Assembly: GCA_012274445.1 (NCBI GenBank)
Contig: JAAROD010000044.1
Span: 558,001-622,000, forward strand
DNA: 64,000 nt
Source: Sclerotiophoma versabilis
Lineage: Eukaryota; Ascomycota; Dothideomycetes; Pleosporales; Didymellaceae
Direction of reading: 5' to 3'
The number at the start of each line of letters is the position of its first letter. Within the stretch, counting starts at the first letter, position 1. Shown piece after piece: positions 22,764 through 35,152 of this stretch. Made by a program: the position numbers and the translations under genes. The notes below the pieces were generated by a model. It saw only the letters and a list, made by a program, of their open reading frames with translations. It searched no databases and was not told the DNA's origin.

Positions 22764-23848
22764 ATGGCTCCTAAAATCTTTCTGTACGACTACCTCCTCA
22801 ACATCTACATAACACTACTGACAGATTCAGGACTGGTAGTACTGGCTACATCGGCGGCTCAGTGCTGCACACGCTCGCCACCGCGCACCCGGACTGGCAT
22901 ATCACCGTGCTGCTGCGCCGGGTACCGCCGACTTTCACATCAGTGTATCCTGACATCAAGATCCTCATCGGAGACTACGACAGTGCGGACGTCATATCCG
23001 CAGCAGCCGAAGACGCAAACATCGTCGTCCATTGTGGTGATTCGGACCATGAATCGAGTCTAAATGCGATTCTTGCAGGCCTAAGACGCAGGGTCGAGCC
23101 GGGGTACCTGGTGCACTTGTCCGGCACGGGGATTGTGTCGGACTGGGCATCTACTGACTTTCTCGGCCGTCTGAATCCCAAGATCTGGTCTGACATGTCT
23201 CGCGCCGATGTAGATGAGATTCGCGCCCTGCCTGCTCACGCGCTGCACCGCAATACGGAGAAGATCTTGCACGCTGCGGTGCGTGAGCATGCTGGTCAGG
23301 TCCATGTCGCGATCATGTGTCCGCCGGATATCTACGGTAGAGGCAAAGGACTGGTCAAGACGCGGAGCGCGCTGGTTCCTTTTTTCGTCGCTGAGGCAAG
23401 GAAACGGGGGCGCACATTCTACTACGCCGAGGGCGCGAATACACGCAGCTGGGTGCATGTCGATGACCTTATGCGATTGTACTTGCGTATTGTTGACGCT
23501 GCGGCCGCAGACGATGCAAACACCTCACAGCAATACTTCGGTGATAATGGATACCACTTTGCCTCGACTCAGGAGCACTCTCACATCGATCTTGCGCGGG
23601 CGGTGGGAAAGCTGTTGGCCGAACAGGGCGTTGTTGAGGATGCCGAGCCGGTCGAGATTGGACTCGAGGAGCTTGATGCCATGGCGAGTATTCCTAGTGT
23701 CCCTAAACTGGCGAGGTACTTGTTTGCGAGTAATTCACGGACAAGGGCAGATAGGGCGGCTTCGTTGTGGGGATACAAAGGTGAGGCACGGGGGTTGATG
23801 GAAAGTCTTGAGGACGATGTTTTGGATGTTATTACAGATGGGAAATGA
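22764..23848 (+). CDS. NAD-dependent epimerase/dehydratase-like protein
   Basis: A 20-nt first exon (22764-22783) and a second exon 22831-23848 give 345 aa. Joining them creates MAPKIFLTGSTGYIGGSVL, a complete N-terminal Rossmann strand and GxxGxxG dinucleotide site, which confirms the 47-nt intron. Later blocks such as LSGTGIVSDW, CPPDIYGRGKG and NTRSWVHVDDLMRLY follow the order of extended/atypical SDR epimerases. I do not see a canonical YxxxK catalytic pair, so this may be an atypical member that binds NAD(P) without classic epimerase chemistry. Substrate and pathway are unknown. It converges on LAS21, with about 280 bp between stops. Confidence 0.85.
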
Positions 23849-24125
23849 GATGTATAGTTGCGCTTAGCAGGCAGGTAGCAAGAAGCCTGAAAAGGGATTG
23901 TACAAATTGATCGATTGATAAAGATGGTACGCGGAGGGGATATAGGAAGAAACTCTAAGATGCCCACAAAGGAAATGGCAGGTGACGAGTTGTTCTCAAG
24001 GTTTGAATAGATGTCTACTGAAACATCAATTCCAAGTACAGTCTATACAGGCCCTTGTCTTGGTTTTGCGTCCGTCTCCTTCTACTTCTTTGAGCGGGTC
24101 ATACCTCACGACTAAGCCTGACACC

Positions 24126-27100
24126 TTACCACCCTCCCATCCACCACAGTAGCCCGCCCAACCCCACCGATACACCCAAATGCCACGCAACCCCCCATGC
24201 CATCGCGAAGAGATATTTCGGACTGAACACCGTCCAGATAAACAAGTGGGTTCGAAGCGCCGCACAGCTCGCCATGACACTAGCGAGCATGATGCCAGTA
24301 AACAGCGTCAGCAGTGCCACATGATCGACCCAGATACCTGCTCCCTTCTTATCTCCATCTTTATCGGATGCAGGTTCCGGTTTAGCCAGCGCGTGCAAGT
24401 AATCATGCTCCTGCTGCACCCAACTCCTCTTTGCCTGGCGAGTTTGCACCTCCATTGCATCCTGTCTTGCGGTGTTATACCCGCCGAGCATTAGCACCCC
24501 TGCAAGACTCCAGTACACGGGACCCGCCCAGTTTGATAGAAAGACGAGGACGCCGACGGCAAGGATGTTGTATCCGCTGACGCCGTTGTATGCGTTCGAG
24601 AGGTCGATGCTGGATATACTATTATTCAGCCCAAGGGCGAAGAAGGATGTCTGGCTCAAGAGGAGACTTGTAAGGGTGGCGCAGGACGGTGTGAGGGCGA
24701 TATGCGCTTGGAGATGTTAGCTATACTTGCCATCGCTTGAAGTGGGGAGGATGAAAAGTTATGAGTACCCTGACAGGGCCTTTGGGTTTGAAGAAGGGGA
24801 GGAGACTTACACAGGAAGAAGAGTTGGAACCTGAAGAGGAGGTAAAGAGGGATGTTCTGCACTTTTGTCTGTGTCAGGAGAAAGAGGGTGAACAGGTCGA
24901 AGAAGGAGTTTGCTAGGTCTGTTTTGTTAGCTCTTCACACGCTCATCAATAGAAAATTAGGCGACGCACCGCCATGGCCCTTGACCTTCCGCTTTGCTCG
25001 CTGCGTCGAGCGCTCGTACTCAGCGAACAGGATCCATGCGAAACTGAGTGCGATACCTCCGAACACCATCCGTGCAAGTCCAATGAGGTCCAGCGCTTCG
25101 ACCAATGCCATCAGACTCGGGGTGATGCTGTAAGTGAGTTCCGGGGCGTCTTTCGCGGTGAATGCAAGCTTGAAAACAAAAGCTGTACCGCAGAGAGGCC
25201 CCGCAAAAAGTGTACCGACCAGACGGTGGTGGTCCAACGGTTGTGGATCCATCTGCTTCCTGTACAAGGGGTTGCTCAGCGTGACCACAGAGCGAGCAAT
25301 GTGTTTCGAGATACAGTTCGTAACGTCCAGGTACGTAGCGCCGACTAGGACCCACAGCAGGATGGAGTTGTTGCCGTGGAAGATACCACTTGTTACAATG
25401 TCGTCTGCTCCGGCAAACTTTTGGCCTGTTTGGTTCCAACGTCTGATGACCCTGTGAATCATCAACACCATGAGAGCCGGATGGAAAGTCCATGCGCTGG
25501 CTTGCTTGTTCCGCACACTGTGCAGAAACAGGTAGCAGAACCAACCCGACGTGATCCAGTACCAGAAGTTGTGCTCTTCTTCGACATAGGAGGATGCGAA
25601 CATAAGCACGGCGTACAGTGCGAGGACAAGGAAGTAGTAGAGGCCAGCAGACGAGACGGGGTGCAGTGATGGAAGCGTGAAGAAGCTCAACACGCAGATG
25701 ATTGATGCAAGAGCAGTGCCGAGGAACAATCGGGGAACATCGTAATTGGACGCTGCGCTGGACATAATGTCTTGGGCATCGTGCATGAACTTGTTGTCGT
25801 TAGTACTCAAGCCTTGGAGAGTTTCGCTTGGGAATTTGCACTGCAAATTGACCTACCTTGTTAAGATGAACTTGCTTCAAGTCGTCTCGATCATGAGCCA
25901 TCCCTACCACTATGTTGTTCCAAAGACACGCGAGCTTCTCGCCACTATCTGAATGGTCGCAGTCCAGGACTCCGGATTCCGAAGGTGAGGCCTTGTCGTC
26001 AAAACTCTGGCTCGAATAGGTGGCCTCCACTATGCGCTTGATCTGTCTTGCATTCCTGTACAGAAGCTGATTACGATCCGAATCTGAGCCGTCAGCTTCG
26101 CGTTGAACCCCCAATTGGCAAAGGTAGCTTACCACTATCCCAGAATTCCATGAACTCGGTGAGAAAAACACCAAGGTTATTCCTCGGTACCGGAAAGCCA
26201 AGCAGACCTGCCAGCGTCGGTGCAATATCGCTCTGTTCGACTGTCCTGTAGTAATCAAATTCACCTTCTGTCTTGGGCTGTCTTGGGCTTTGATTCCTCG
26301 GGCGGCTTTGAGTGATCTTTGTAAGTTTTGGGCTCATGAAGACGAGCGCGGGCGATGTCTCGCCAGGTGACGATCCGCCATGGTTGCCGCCTTCGTTCAT
26401 ACCGTGGTCGCCGCACAGTACGAACAGCGTATTGGCTAGGTGATCTTCGTTCTCGATGGCATTGTATATGGTGCGTACAATTTCGTCCATTTCCTGCTGT
26501 TTGGGGACCATATTAGGACTGGACGAAGTCAGCACAGCAATACCGTCTTGTGACGAGACGCGCAATGTACCTCCTCGGACCAGCCTTATGTCCGATATGG
26601 TCCAATCCCAGGTAATGCATAATCATAGCATTCCAGTCATCGCTCAGCAACTCGTTAGGAACATGTCTAGTCACATTATTGTCCACTTCGGTAAAATCCT
26701 GCGCGTCTAGAATCAACATTGTATTCCAACTACGTATTCGCGAGTACAGGAGACTGACCGAAACAAAGAAACTGCTGGTCCCGTCCGCTCGCTCGAAGAA
26801 GTTTGGAAACAGCTTCAACCACGTATCATCGCCATACATGACCAATTTTCCTTGCTTGTCTCCGAAGCGCTTGGCTTTAATCTGTGCAAGCCAGGTATCT
26901 TGTGTCGCGAGCGTAGATGTTGTGTCTGACTCGGCGAAGTTGAGGATCACGTCGAGGAAAGAGGGTATGGAACCTGTGGTTATGGCTTTAACACGCGGCA
27001 TGGTGATGGTGGGAGATGTGGCGTGGGCGGTGAAGGGAAGCGCAGTTCCGTCACGAATGAGACTGTAGCATAGTCAGCAGCCGGATTGTATCCAGAGAGG

Positions 27101-27372
27101 ACGACATACCTTTGGACGAACTCCATCCCGCTCTCTTCGCTGTAGACAAAATCGCTTCTCAATGCATCCACTACCATAAACACCAGCTTGTCGAACGGTG
27201 CCTCTGGGGGGTTTCGCATATCCTCACCGTTCTCCCCCTCAAGTTTCAGCTCTTCATACTCGGCAAGCCCTGTCATGAAGGGTTTATAGGGAAAGAATCC
27301 GGTCGCGAAGATCAGAATCGCGACTGGAATCAAAAGATTCGCGAGCGCGAGCAGCACTGTTCGTGGCGACAT
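24126..27372 (-). CDS. LAS21: GPI ethanolamine phosphate transferase 2 (Las21/Gpi7)
   Basis: Eight exons (minus order 27110-27372, 26759-27062, 26571-26698, 26133-26518, 25857-26095, 24970-25789, 24811-24918, 24126-24706) join in frame to 942 aa. An N-terminal signal-anchor (LLALANLLIPVAILIFATGF) precedes the lumenal alkaline-phosphatase-like domain. That domain shows FMVVDALRSDFVY (metal-binding Asp), SPTITMPRVKAITTGSIPSF (catalytic-site Thr region), YGDDTWLKLFPNFF, LGLDHIGHK and LCGDHGMNEGGNHGG. The C-terminal half has many membrane helices. The enzyme adds ethanolamine phosphate to the second mannose of the GPI precursor in the ER. One intron (25790-25856) carries a perfect TACTAAC branch site. 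SMP3, acting in the same pathway, is 11 kb away. Its promoter region is shared with the FUN14 gene. Confidence 0.94.
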
Positions 27373-27758
27373 TGCGGGTGAATCTGAAACCCAAACCTAC
27401 CGATTTATTTCAATTCCCACCTACAGAAAAAAGGGCGTAAAGAACGACATGAATTTCGAAAGTAATGCGCAGAAGAGGCCATCACGGTGTCGCCAGAGAC
27501 GCGACGTTGAAGCTCACCCAAGGAACCTGATCCCTGCAAGGCCGCTTGACCAATGAGTGGGACCTCCGTGACATCATCAGTCAATAGTCCCCAGAGCTTC
27601 GCATCTCAGCAACCTACATGTCTCCACGCACTCAATTGGCGTCGAAAGCTCTACGATCCGGCTTCAGCACACCTGCCAGAGTTCCCAATAGCCTGCCAAT
27701 CGAACGCCAGCTCTCCGTCTACCTCCAGCAGCAGCAGCACCCACGACCTACACCCAAC
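27373..27758. promoter_or_regulatory. divergent promoter LAS21 / FUN14 gene
   Basis: 386 bp between divergent starts (less if FUN14 starts at 27618). No motif recognised with confidence. Confidence 0.45.
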
Positions 27759-28346
27759 ATGTCTTTCCTTCTCCCCGGCCTGCGCCGCGGCGCGCTGCTC
27801 GCAACGCCCCTCATCTTGTCCACACCGCTGCTCGTGCACAACTTCCGGCATGCGCAGTCTATTCGCTGCGACTCGGCGGATCCGCTCGCGAAGCTCGGTG
27901 ATCTGCGCAACACATATGCGCGCGATGCGCAGACACCTGTCATCACGCAGTCCGGCGCACCGAATCCGAAGGCGCTGCGGCAGATTAGTATGGGGAGTAT
28001 ATTGGGTGTGTTGGGAGGCCTGGGTATCAGTGTGTTCAGCAAGCCATTGGCCATTCTGATTGGGTTGGGCGTTCTTTTGCTGCAGGTGAGTTCACGCAGT
28101 TAGGACACGGCATGGAAAGAAGACAGAGGGAGTGAAGAACTTCTGGCTTGAGGCGTGTTATACGGAGCTGCATGGTGCTAATTCGACGTCTAGTTCGTCG
28201 AGTCCAGAGGCATTCACATTGTCCCCTACTCGTATCTGCAGCGCCGCTTCAAGTCGACCAATGTACGGTCGTTGATGCAGGATAACGTTGCGTTCAAGCT
28301 GTCGTTCGGCATGACGTTTGCGCTGGCCGCATTTGCCGAATTCTAA
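27759..28346 (+). CDS. FUN14-family mitochondrial membrane protein
   Basis: Exons 27759-28085 and 28194-28346 give 159 aa. The N-terminus is basic and hydrophobic (MSFLLPGLRRGALLATPLIL). The FUN14 domain has the glycine-rich helix MGSILGVLGGLGISVFSK, a second helix LAILIGLGVLLLQFV, and a third near the C-terminus (AFKLSFGMTFALAAFAEF). FUN14 proteins sit in the mitochondrial outer membrane; the animal member FUNDC1 is a mitophagy receptor, while fungal roles are less clear. An in-frame Met at 27618 would add 47 Ser/Arg/Gln-rich residues, possibly a targeting extension. I prefer 27759 because family similarity begins there. The stop is only 58 bp from the importin stop on the other strand. Confidence 0.88.
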
Positions 28347-28404
28347 TTCAGTAAACACCACCGAGCAGCGCTTGCCGATGTGCGAGCTCGTAGTCGTCGC
28401 TATC

Positions 28405-31400
28405 CTATGCGAATCGACCATGGCCCTGAGCCATCATTTGGGGCTGCAGTTGCATTTGGAGCTGTTTGCAACTCTGCCAAAAGCCCTTGACTGTATCCTT
28501 GAAACTAGTCGAGCTCTTTGCATTCCTGTACATATCTCAGCATTGAATCACTGTAACAGAAAGGACGAAATACCTCATGGAGCTCTCAATGAACTTCCGC
28601 ACCATTTCTTGCACTCCTGGATCTTGTTGATAACGCTGAAGCAGAGGCTGCTCGGTAAGAGAACTTGTGATATACGCCCTTGCGTTCTTGTTTGATCGAA
28701 TGAGTGCACGGAGTGGTGCAACAATATGCTCCAAGCTTGTGAAGTCGACTTCGCCGCAGATGTTGGTGATCAATGCGTACGTTACGGCGGGTCCGAAATG
28801 GTTCACGATGTCCTGTGAGGTGCCTTGGTGCTGACCGTGCGAGTTCCCAGTCGATTCGAAAATGTCTTTCCACAGCTTTGCAGATGCTCGCTTGGGCAGG
28901 ACCTCTGGCGATTTAATTGATTCGACGCAAAAACCAAACATACCTTGTAGGATGTCCGGGTGTTCTTGCGTGAGTAGTCGTAAGTCTGTGTTGACAAATT
29001 GCTGGATCAGCTCAATGCAACCAACAGCGATCTCTGGGTCATTCCGGGGGTGCTGCAGTGCCTGCATGATGCTCAAGTCATGTTGAAGCAGCCGTTGCGC
29101 CTGGATGGTGAAATCAGCAGGTCGTTTGTGCTTATGAGACGAAAGCCAGCAACACGCAGTCTCAAGAACAAATGGCAGCCGCGGTGTTTGCACCGTCGTC
29201 TTGGTGATGAAATCAACGGCAGCAGATGGTGGCAAGACAAAAGGACCCGGAATGGACTCCTTAAAGCCAGTGCGCAAGACGTTGCAGGCCGACTCGATAA
29301 TCTCATCGTTTCCTGAGAAGATTTGCGTTAGGTAGCTGATCATGTTGATGACCTGGTTCTGAATCTCTTTGCCAGGCCCTTCTGACCAGAAATTTGAAGT
29401 TTCAGCTTTTGAGTCCGCTTCGAGATCTACTACTTCTTCGTCAAGAGCTTGTAGTGCACGACCGATACTCGACAAGCATTTTAGAGTTGTCAGTGCAAGT
29501 ACTTGCCCTTGTTCCGGGTCATTTTCCTCCTTTGTGACCTTGATAGCGCCCATTGCATCTTGCGCAATGTAACCGAAGAGCTGCCTGACACCGACCAGCT
29601 GCTTCTCTTCGGTATCTGCCGACTGAACAATGGCAGCAATGCCTTCAAGGACCTTACTCTTTGTGAATTCTTCCGCAGTCGGATACGTGAGGAACTGTTC
29701 GTACATCTGGAAGAACGAATCCAGCTCGCCTGTGAGCGACCTCCTACATTCAGAGCACAGAGACGCGAATGACTTGGCGGCGGTATGAGCAAGTGCGGGC
29801 TGAGCCAGTGCTTTGAGGAGGAAGGGCAAAACTTGAGGCAGGAAGCGTGGATTGCGTAGGAAGAACTGGTTGAGAGCTGCAACTAGCTCCACTGCAGACC
29901 TCCGAGCAATGGCAGGTATATCTGTATCGCCAGACATGGCCGAGAACAGAGGCTGCTCGAAAAGACGATTGAGACGCTCATCATCCCGCTCTTGAAAGGC
30001 ATCTGCGATTGATATTAGACAGAAAAGACCAGCTTCAAGCTCCAGCCAATTGCCGGTCCCAAGTGCACGCAAGGTGAAGTCGATGAACTGATCCGTCATA
30101 ACATCGCGGAGAGACTCGTATGCTTCCATGATAATGTCCCGGACGTCAATGCGAAAGACTTTGAAGGTCTTCTTTGTGTCCGAGTCCCAGCCTTTCGTTT
30201 CGCTAGATGGAGGGTAGATGATCTTTTGTGCAAGCTCTGAGATAGCCTGGAACACATTCGATTTTGCGGCCTCCATCCAAGAAGGCTGCGGCGTTCCTTC
30301 AGCGTATTCAAACGATTCCTCCGCGATCGCGCTGACAAACCCGCTCCAGAAGTCAAGCACGACTGGTGCCACATCGTCGTCTACACCTACAATCTCTGGA
30401 TACTTGAGAAGATCGTGGAGAAATGCTGGATAAATTTAGCTTGTATCTCAGCAAAACCAGAGTATTGTCAACTTACACATGACCTGCTGGTTGTGGACTG
30501 TTTCATGTTCTCTGTACAGGCTCTTCGATTCCAGTAAGATCTGTCCATATGCAACAATAACTCTGGCGAGCGAGACTGTTTCAGCGTCCTGTTCTCTCAG
30601 AATCTCCAACCCCCACGGGCCCGCAATTGCAGACCATAGCATTTCTTGGTGCTTTGCTTCAAAGAATGTGGGATAATTTTCCAGGACTTCAGCAACGAGA
30701 TCCATGGCATCTTCGACATGATACTCTAGGCAGGTCAAGGCAAGCTCGGTGACAGATCGGAGGTAATTCAGCTTCTCTGGTACATGCTTGAACTCAGATT
30801 GAGCGTAGAAAATCCAACCCTAGATAGTCAGCAGGAAGCTTCGCTAATACGCAGGAGGCACTTACAATAAAGCATTTCGAAGCAGCTACACAGATCTTCT
30901 CCCCTTGTTGCACCGAATCATCGTAGGTGGGTTCATTGATGGGCACTGACAAGTATTTGAACCCGCGTCCGAACGAAGCATGCAGAAGCGCCTCTAGGCT
31001 TTCTGCATTGGCGATCATTTCGTGATGCACTTTGCGACTAGTTGAGAGATTAGCAAGGCAGATAACAAAATGCCAATTACTAGCAAGACTTACTTAGGAC
31101 TCGCGGAGAGCTTCTTTGCCTCGTCTGCGAGGTTCATGGCAAAGTCAAGCAAGACAAGAAGTTGATCGTCAGACAGCTCAGGCAGTAAATCCCATGTCGA
31201 AGGGTGGCCTTCTAAACCGTCGTCTAGTACAGGCTGCTGAGCAGCAAATGATACAACCAAGCTCCTGAGGCATAGGCTCCATACTGAGATAGGTTTGGTG
31301 AAGTACTGGGCCAATGTTGAGCTGACTTTACGCGTCGCTATCGAAGACGACGGCCGCGAAACCAGATGGCGCTGCACGTAGCTGTTAGTTAGAGTACGCT

Positions 31401-31761
31401 TGTATAGGGCAAGAACATACAATGAGTGTAGAGAGCAACTGTGCAGAATGCTCTTCACTCAGTTCGTTACTAAGAAGGATCAGGAGTCTGAAGTTGAGGT
31501 GAACATAGATTCCACTCACGAGTCAGCATTGAGCTTCACAGTCAACGTGAGAGCTCCGAAAAACCGGACCTGTTCATCATCGCTCTTCAGAAGAGCGTCT
31601 GCAATCTCCCATCCTTGAGGCGAGCGCTGCAAAACTCGCAACGTTGCTTCTGTCTGAGAAATCTTCTTTGCGTGGCCTGGATCATACAGCGATTTGACCA
31701 GCCCTTCAATCTCGACAAAGCTTATGGGCAAGCCCTGCTGTTGGGATTGAATTGTAGCCAT
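28405..31761 (-). CDS. importin-13-like karyopherin beta
   Basis: Seven exons (minus order 31520-31761, 31421-31469, 31094-31371, 30866-31037, 30477-30819, 28574-30425, 28405-28525) join to 1018 aa. The N-terminus carries an importin-beta/Xpo1-type block, ISQTEATLRVLQRSPQGW followed by DDEQVRFFGALTLTVKLN, as in Importin-13/Kap111/Pdr6 relatives. The rest is helical HEAT-like repeat with no other domain. The last exon is short; splicing out 48 nt after SSMR yields an end with FKDTVKGFWQSCKQLQ and a stop at 28405-28407. Without that splice the frame ends 11 codons later with hydrophobic residues that look like intron. Role: nucleocytoplasmic carrier regulated by RanGTP; cargo unknown. The promoter is shared with aminopeptidase P. 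Confidence 0.9.
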
Positions 31762-32405
31762 GTTGTTTCCAGTTCACTGTGTGAATCTTATTAGCCGAGT
31801 GACAGGTTGTTTGGATTTGTCGCTCGTTCTGTCTTGGCAGCAACGCATATCGGCAATCCATCATGTACAGTCAACCATCCACAGAGCCTACTCTTGAGGA
31901 ATGTGAAGTGACAATAGAGAAAACTTGGAAAGAAAAAAAGTGAAAGCGGAGTTTGGTAGAGAAGCACCTTACCGTACTTAGAACTGGTTGTCTAGAACAA
32001 GCTTGCAATAGCAGGCGTTGCGCTGCTTGATCACGAAGTATATGCAGGCGGTAGTCGAAGATGTGTGACTAGTTAGGTCGAGCAGTGATGCTCGAGCTAT
32101 ATGGTTTTGGCGCAGGCTGGGCTCGTCTACCTCCCACGATCGTCTGATGAATGCGCTAGTGACTCGCCACCGTGCGATCGCATGTTTTGCAGCGGTAATC
32201 GCGGTTAACTTTGTAGGAAGCTGAACAGCTCGCTTTCGTGTTGTGTCTTTGGAAGCAGCCTGGCGAGAGATATCTGGCTGACAAGTCTTGGCGGGTCGCT
32301 CGTTCGCTCCTGCCCCGAAAATGACGCTACGGCAGCCCCGCGGCGCCGCATTGCAGCTGCACGATTGTAGTGGGGTGTCTTGCATACCGATAGTAGGCGC
32401 TCTCT
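31762..32405. promoter_or_regulatory. divergent promoter importin / aminopeptidase P
   Basis: 644 bp between divergent starts. Minus-strand open frames in 31978-32495 overlap the plus-strand gene or lack homology, so I treat them as shadows. Confidence 0.4.
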
Positions 32406-34509
32406 ATGCTTCTGCCACGGTCTTTGTTGCGCACACATGCGACAGCGGCAGTGTACGCAGCCAGGCACCCTTTTGTTACCTCTCGAGCTTTCCACGCATC
32501 TGCTGCCCTACGTGCTATCGATATGTCCAAGGTCGACACCACTGAACGACTGGCGGAGCTGCGCAAGCTCATGAAGGAGCGCAATGTTGATGTCTACAGT
32601 ACCAAGCCCCGGTCAAGCAATGCAAAGAGCCGACTAACACATCTAGTGGTACCCTCCGAAGACAGCCACCAGAGCGAGTACATTGCCCCTTGCGACGCCC
32701 GTCGAGGTCAGCGTCCCCGCCGTCTCTCGCAGCACACCTATTGATTCCCTCCAGCATATATTAGCGGCTTCACTGGCTCAGCTGGCTACGCAGTCATCAC
32801 GCACGACAAGGCCGCCTTATCCACCGACGGACGCTATTTCAACCAGGCTGAGAAGCAACTGGACGGCAACTGGGAGCTGCTTAAGCAGGGCATCCAGGAT
32901 GTCCCAACCATCCAGGAGTGGACAGTGGATCGAGTAGATCGAGGCAAGGTCGTTGCTGTGGACCCCCGTGTAGTGACAGCAGTCGACGCCAGGAAGCTGG
33001 CCGAGAAGATCAAGAAGAAGGGTGGTGAATACAAGGCGGTTGACGAGAACCTTGTGGATGCGGTATGGAAGGACAGGCCAAGCCGCCCAAGCGAAAAGGT
33101 CATTGTGCAGCCCATAGAGTTCTCTGGCAGGAGCTTTGACGACAAGATCGCAGACCTACGGAAAGAACTCGAAAAGAGGAAGAGCCTAGGCTTTGTTGTC
33201 TCAATGCTGGATGAGGTCGCCTGGTTGTTCAACCTTCGTGGAAGCGAGTATGTATACGGGGGACTTGCAGCTGCCAACGTCTCTAACATCTGGCAGTATC
33301 CCGTACAATCCCGTTTTCTTCTCGTACGCAGTCATCACACCAACCGCTGCCACCCTCTACGTTGACGAAAGTAAGCTGCCACAGCAAGTCAAGGACCATC
33401 TCGGCGATAGGGTTGAGATACGCCCCTACGAGGCCATCTTCGACGATGTTTTGGCTCTAAGCAAGGCGTCGCTAGAAGCCGAAGATGAGTCCGAAGCGAA
33501 GAAGAAGTTCCTCACTTCCAACCGAGCATCTTGGGCGCTGAACAAGGCTCTTGGTGGCGAGGACAAGGTCGAGGAGGTGCGCAGCCCGATTGGCGACGCC
33601 AAGGCTGTGAAGAATGAGGTCGAGCTGGAAGGCATGCGACAATGTCATATTCGGGATGGCGCCGCCCTCAGCGAGTACTTCGCATGGTTGGAGGATCAAT
33701 TGATTAACAAGAAAGCTACACTCGACGAGGTAGATGGCGCCGACAAGCTGGAGAGCATACGCTCCAAGCACAACGGCTTCATGGGTCTTTCCTTCGACAC
33801 CATCTCTTCAACTGGAGCTAATGCAGCTGTCATTCACTACAAGCCGGAGAAGGGCGAATGCGCAGTCATCGACCCAAAGGCAATCTACCTCTGCGACTCC
33901 GGCGCACAGTACCAGGATGGCACCACCGACACTACAAGAACACTGCACTTCGGCGAACCGACGGAGATGGAGCGAAAGGCTTACACGCTTGTGCTGAAGG
34001 GCAACATTGCTCTTGAGCGCATCAAGTTCCCCAAGGGCACAACGGGCTTCGCTATTGATGCACTCGCTCGCCAATTTCTCTGGGCTGAAGGGCTCGATTA
34101 CCGACATGGAACTGGACACGGCGTTGGTTCGTTCCTTAACGTTCACGAAGGTCCTATCGGTATTGGCACACGAGTGCAATACTCCGAGGTTGCACTGGCT
34201 GTCGGCAATGTCATCTCAGACGAGCCTGGATACTATGAGGACGGCAAGTTTGGTATTCGTATCGAGAACATGGTCATGGTTAGGGAAGTTGAGACCAAGC
34301 ACCAGTTCGGTGACAAACCATATCTTGGCTTCGAGCATGTCACGATGACACCTCACTGCAGAAATCTTGTCGACATGAGTCTGCTCACCGAAGACGAGAA
34401 GAAGTTCATTAACGACTACCACAAGGAGGTGTTTGAGAAGACGAGCGAGTACTTCAAGGACGACGCTCTCACGCTCAAGTGGTTGAAGCGCGAGACAGCG
34501 CCGTACTAG
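32406..34509 (+). CDS. Xaa-Pro aminopeptidase P (M24B metallopeptidase)
   Basis: Exons 32406-32598, 32647-32706, 32755-33247 and 33297-34509 join to 652 aa. The first 39 residues (MLLPRSLLRTHATAAVYAAR and on) are basic, hydroxylated and without acids, a probable mitochondrial presequence. A second Met (residue 40, 32523) begins MSKVDTTERLAELRKLM, the usual start of the cytosolic enzyme. The creatinase-N domain includes VPSEDSHQSEYIAP and FTGSAGYAVI. The C-terminal pita-bread domain has the metal-binding set: LCDSGAQYQDGTTDTTRT, HGTGHGVG, DEPGYYEDG and IRIENM. It removes N-terminal residues preceding proline. The two starts suggest dual mitochondrial and cytosolic forms, which is inference. 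Confidence 0.93.
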
Positions 34510-35152
34510 TCACATTGGATGTATGTATTCTAAAAAAGGGCTGCGGCATTCGGCATGTAGCGGCTCAGAGCAATTGCATAGCATTGGCGTTGGTCTACCG
34601 CACTCGGAGTACACGATCTTCGCCCAGAGTACGCTACACAGCTAGGAAATAAGTGCAAGTCCATGCATGCACAACTGCCTCTTCGGGTAGGTTGACTCTT
34701 AACCCTGCGTCCAGTCTACTGACTAAGCTGCGGCAATTCGCGGGACCGTTAACGCTGTCAACCCCGCTATGATTGGATCCGATGTGTCAAGAGTGGTTCA
34801 AAGGGCGCGGCGCAGGGTCTAGAGCGCGTCACACACTCCGGAGCAGTGCCCCGCCGTCAGCCGCGGCGCCGAAGGAACCATACAGCGGGATGAATGACCC
34901 TTGGATGGGCAAAAAATTGTTGCGATGCCGCCGCGTTGTCTTGTTTAATGGTCATCGAATAGAATTGACTCACCCTCAAGATCAAGACTTCTTTCTTAAA
35001 CTTCTCTCACTTGATTGAATATCGATTGCTTTCTTCTGAACCCCTTCCACTTCTCCTCTACACCCCTCTTTGAGCACCTGAGTCTGAGTCTGAGTCTGTT
35101 TCCAAAGACTCCAATTCCCCGTAGTCGTACCATCTTATACCCCTCACAAGCA
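34510..35152. promoter_or_regulatory. promoter region of PDX1 gene with 6-bp repeat
   Basis: Gene-free 643 bp. The leader is strongly C/T-rich and contains 3.5 copies of CTGAGT at 35078-35098, about 55 bp before the ATG. No gene is recognised upstream of that. Confidence 0.45.

Noticed and set aside
25841..25856. Apparent 16-nt intron GTAGGT...GCAG in LAS21
   Set aside because: Too short to splice; the longer 67-nt intron (25790-25856) has a perfect TACTAAC branch site and also keeps the frame.
27618..27758. N-terminal extension of the FUN14 protein as certain coding sequence
   Set aside because: Possible in frame, but family similarity starts at 27759, so it is kept only as an alternative start.
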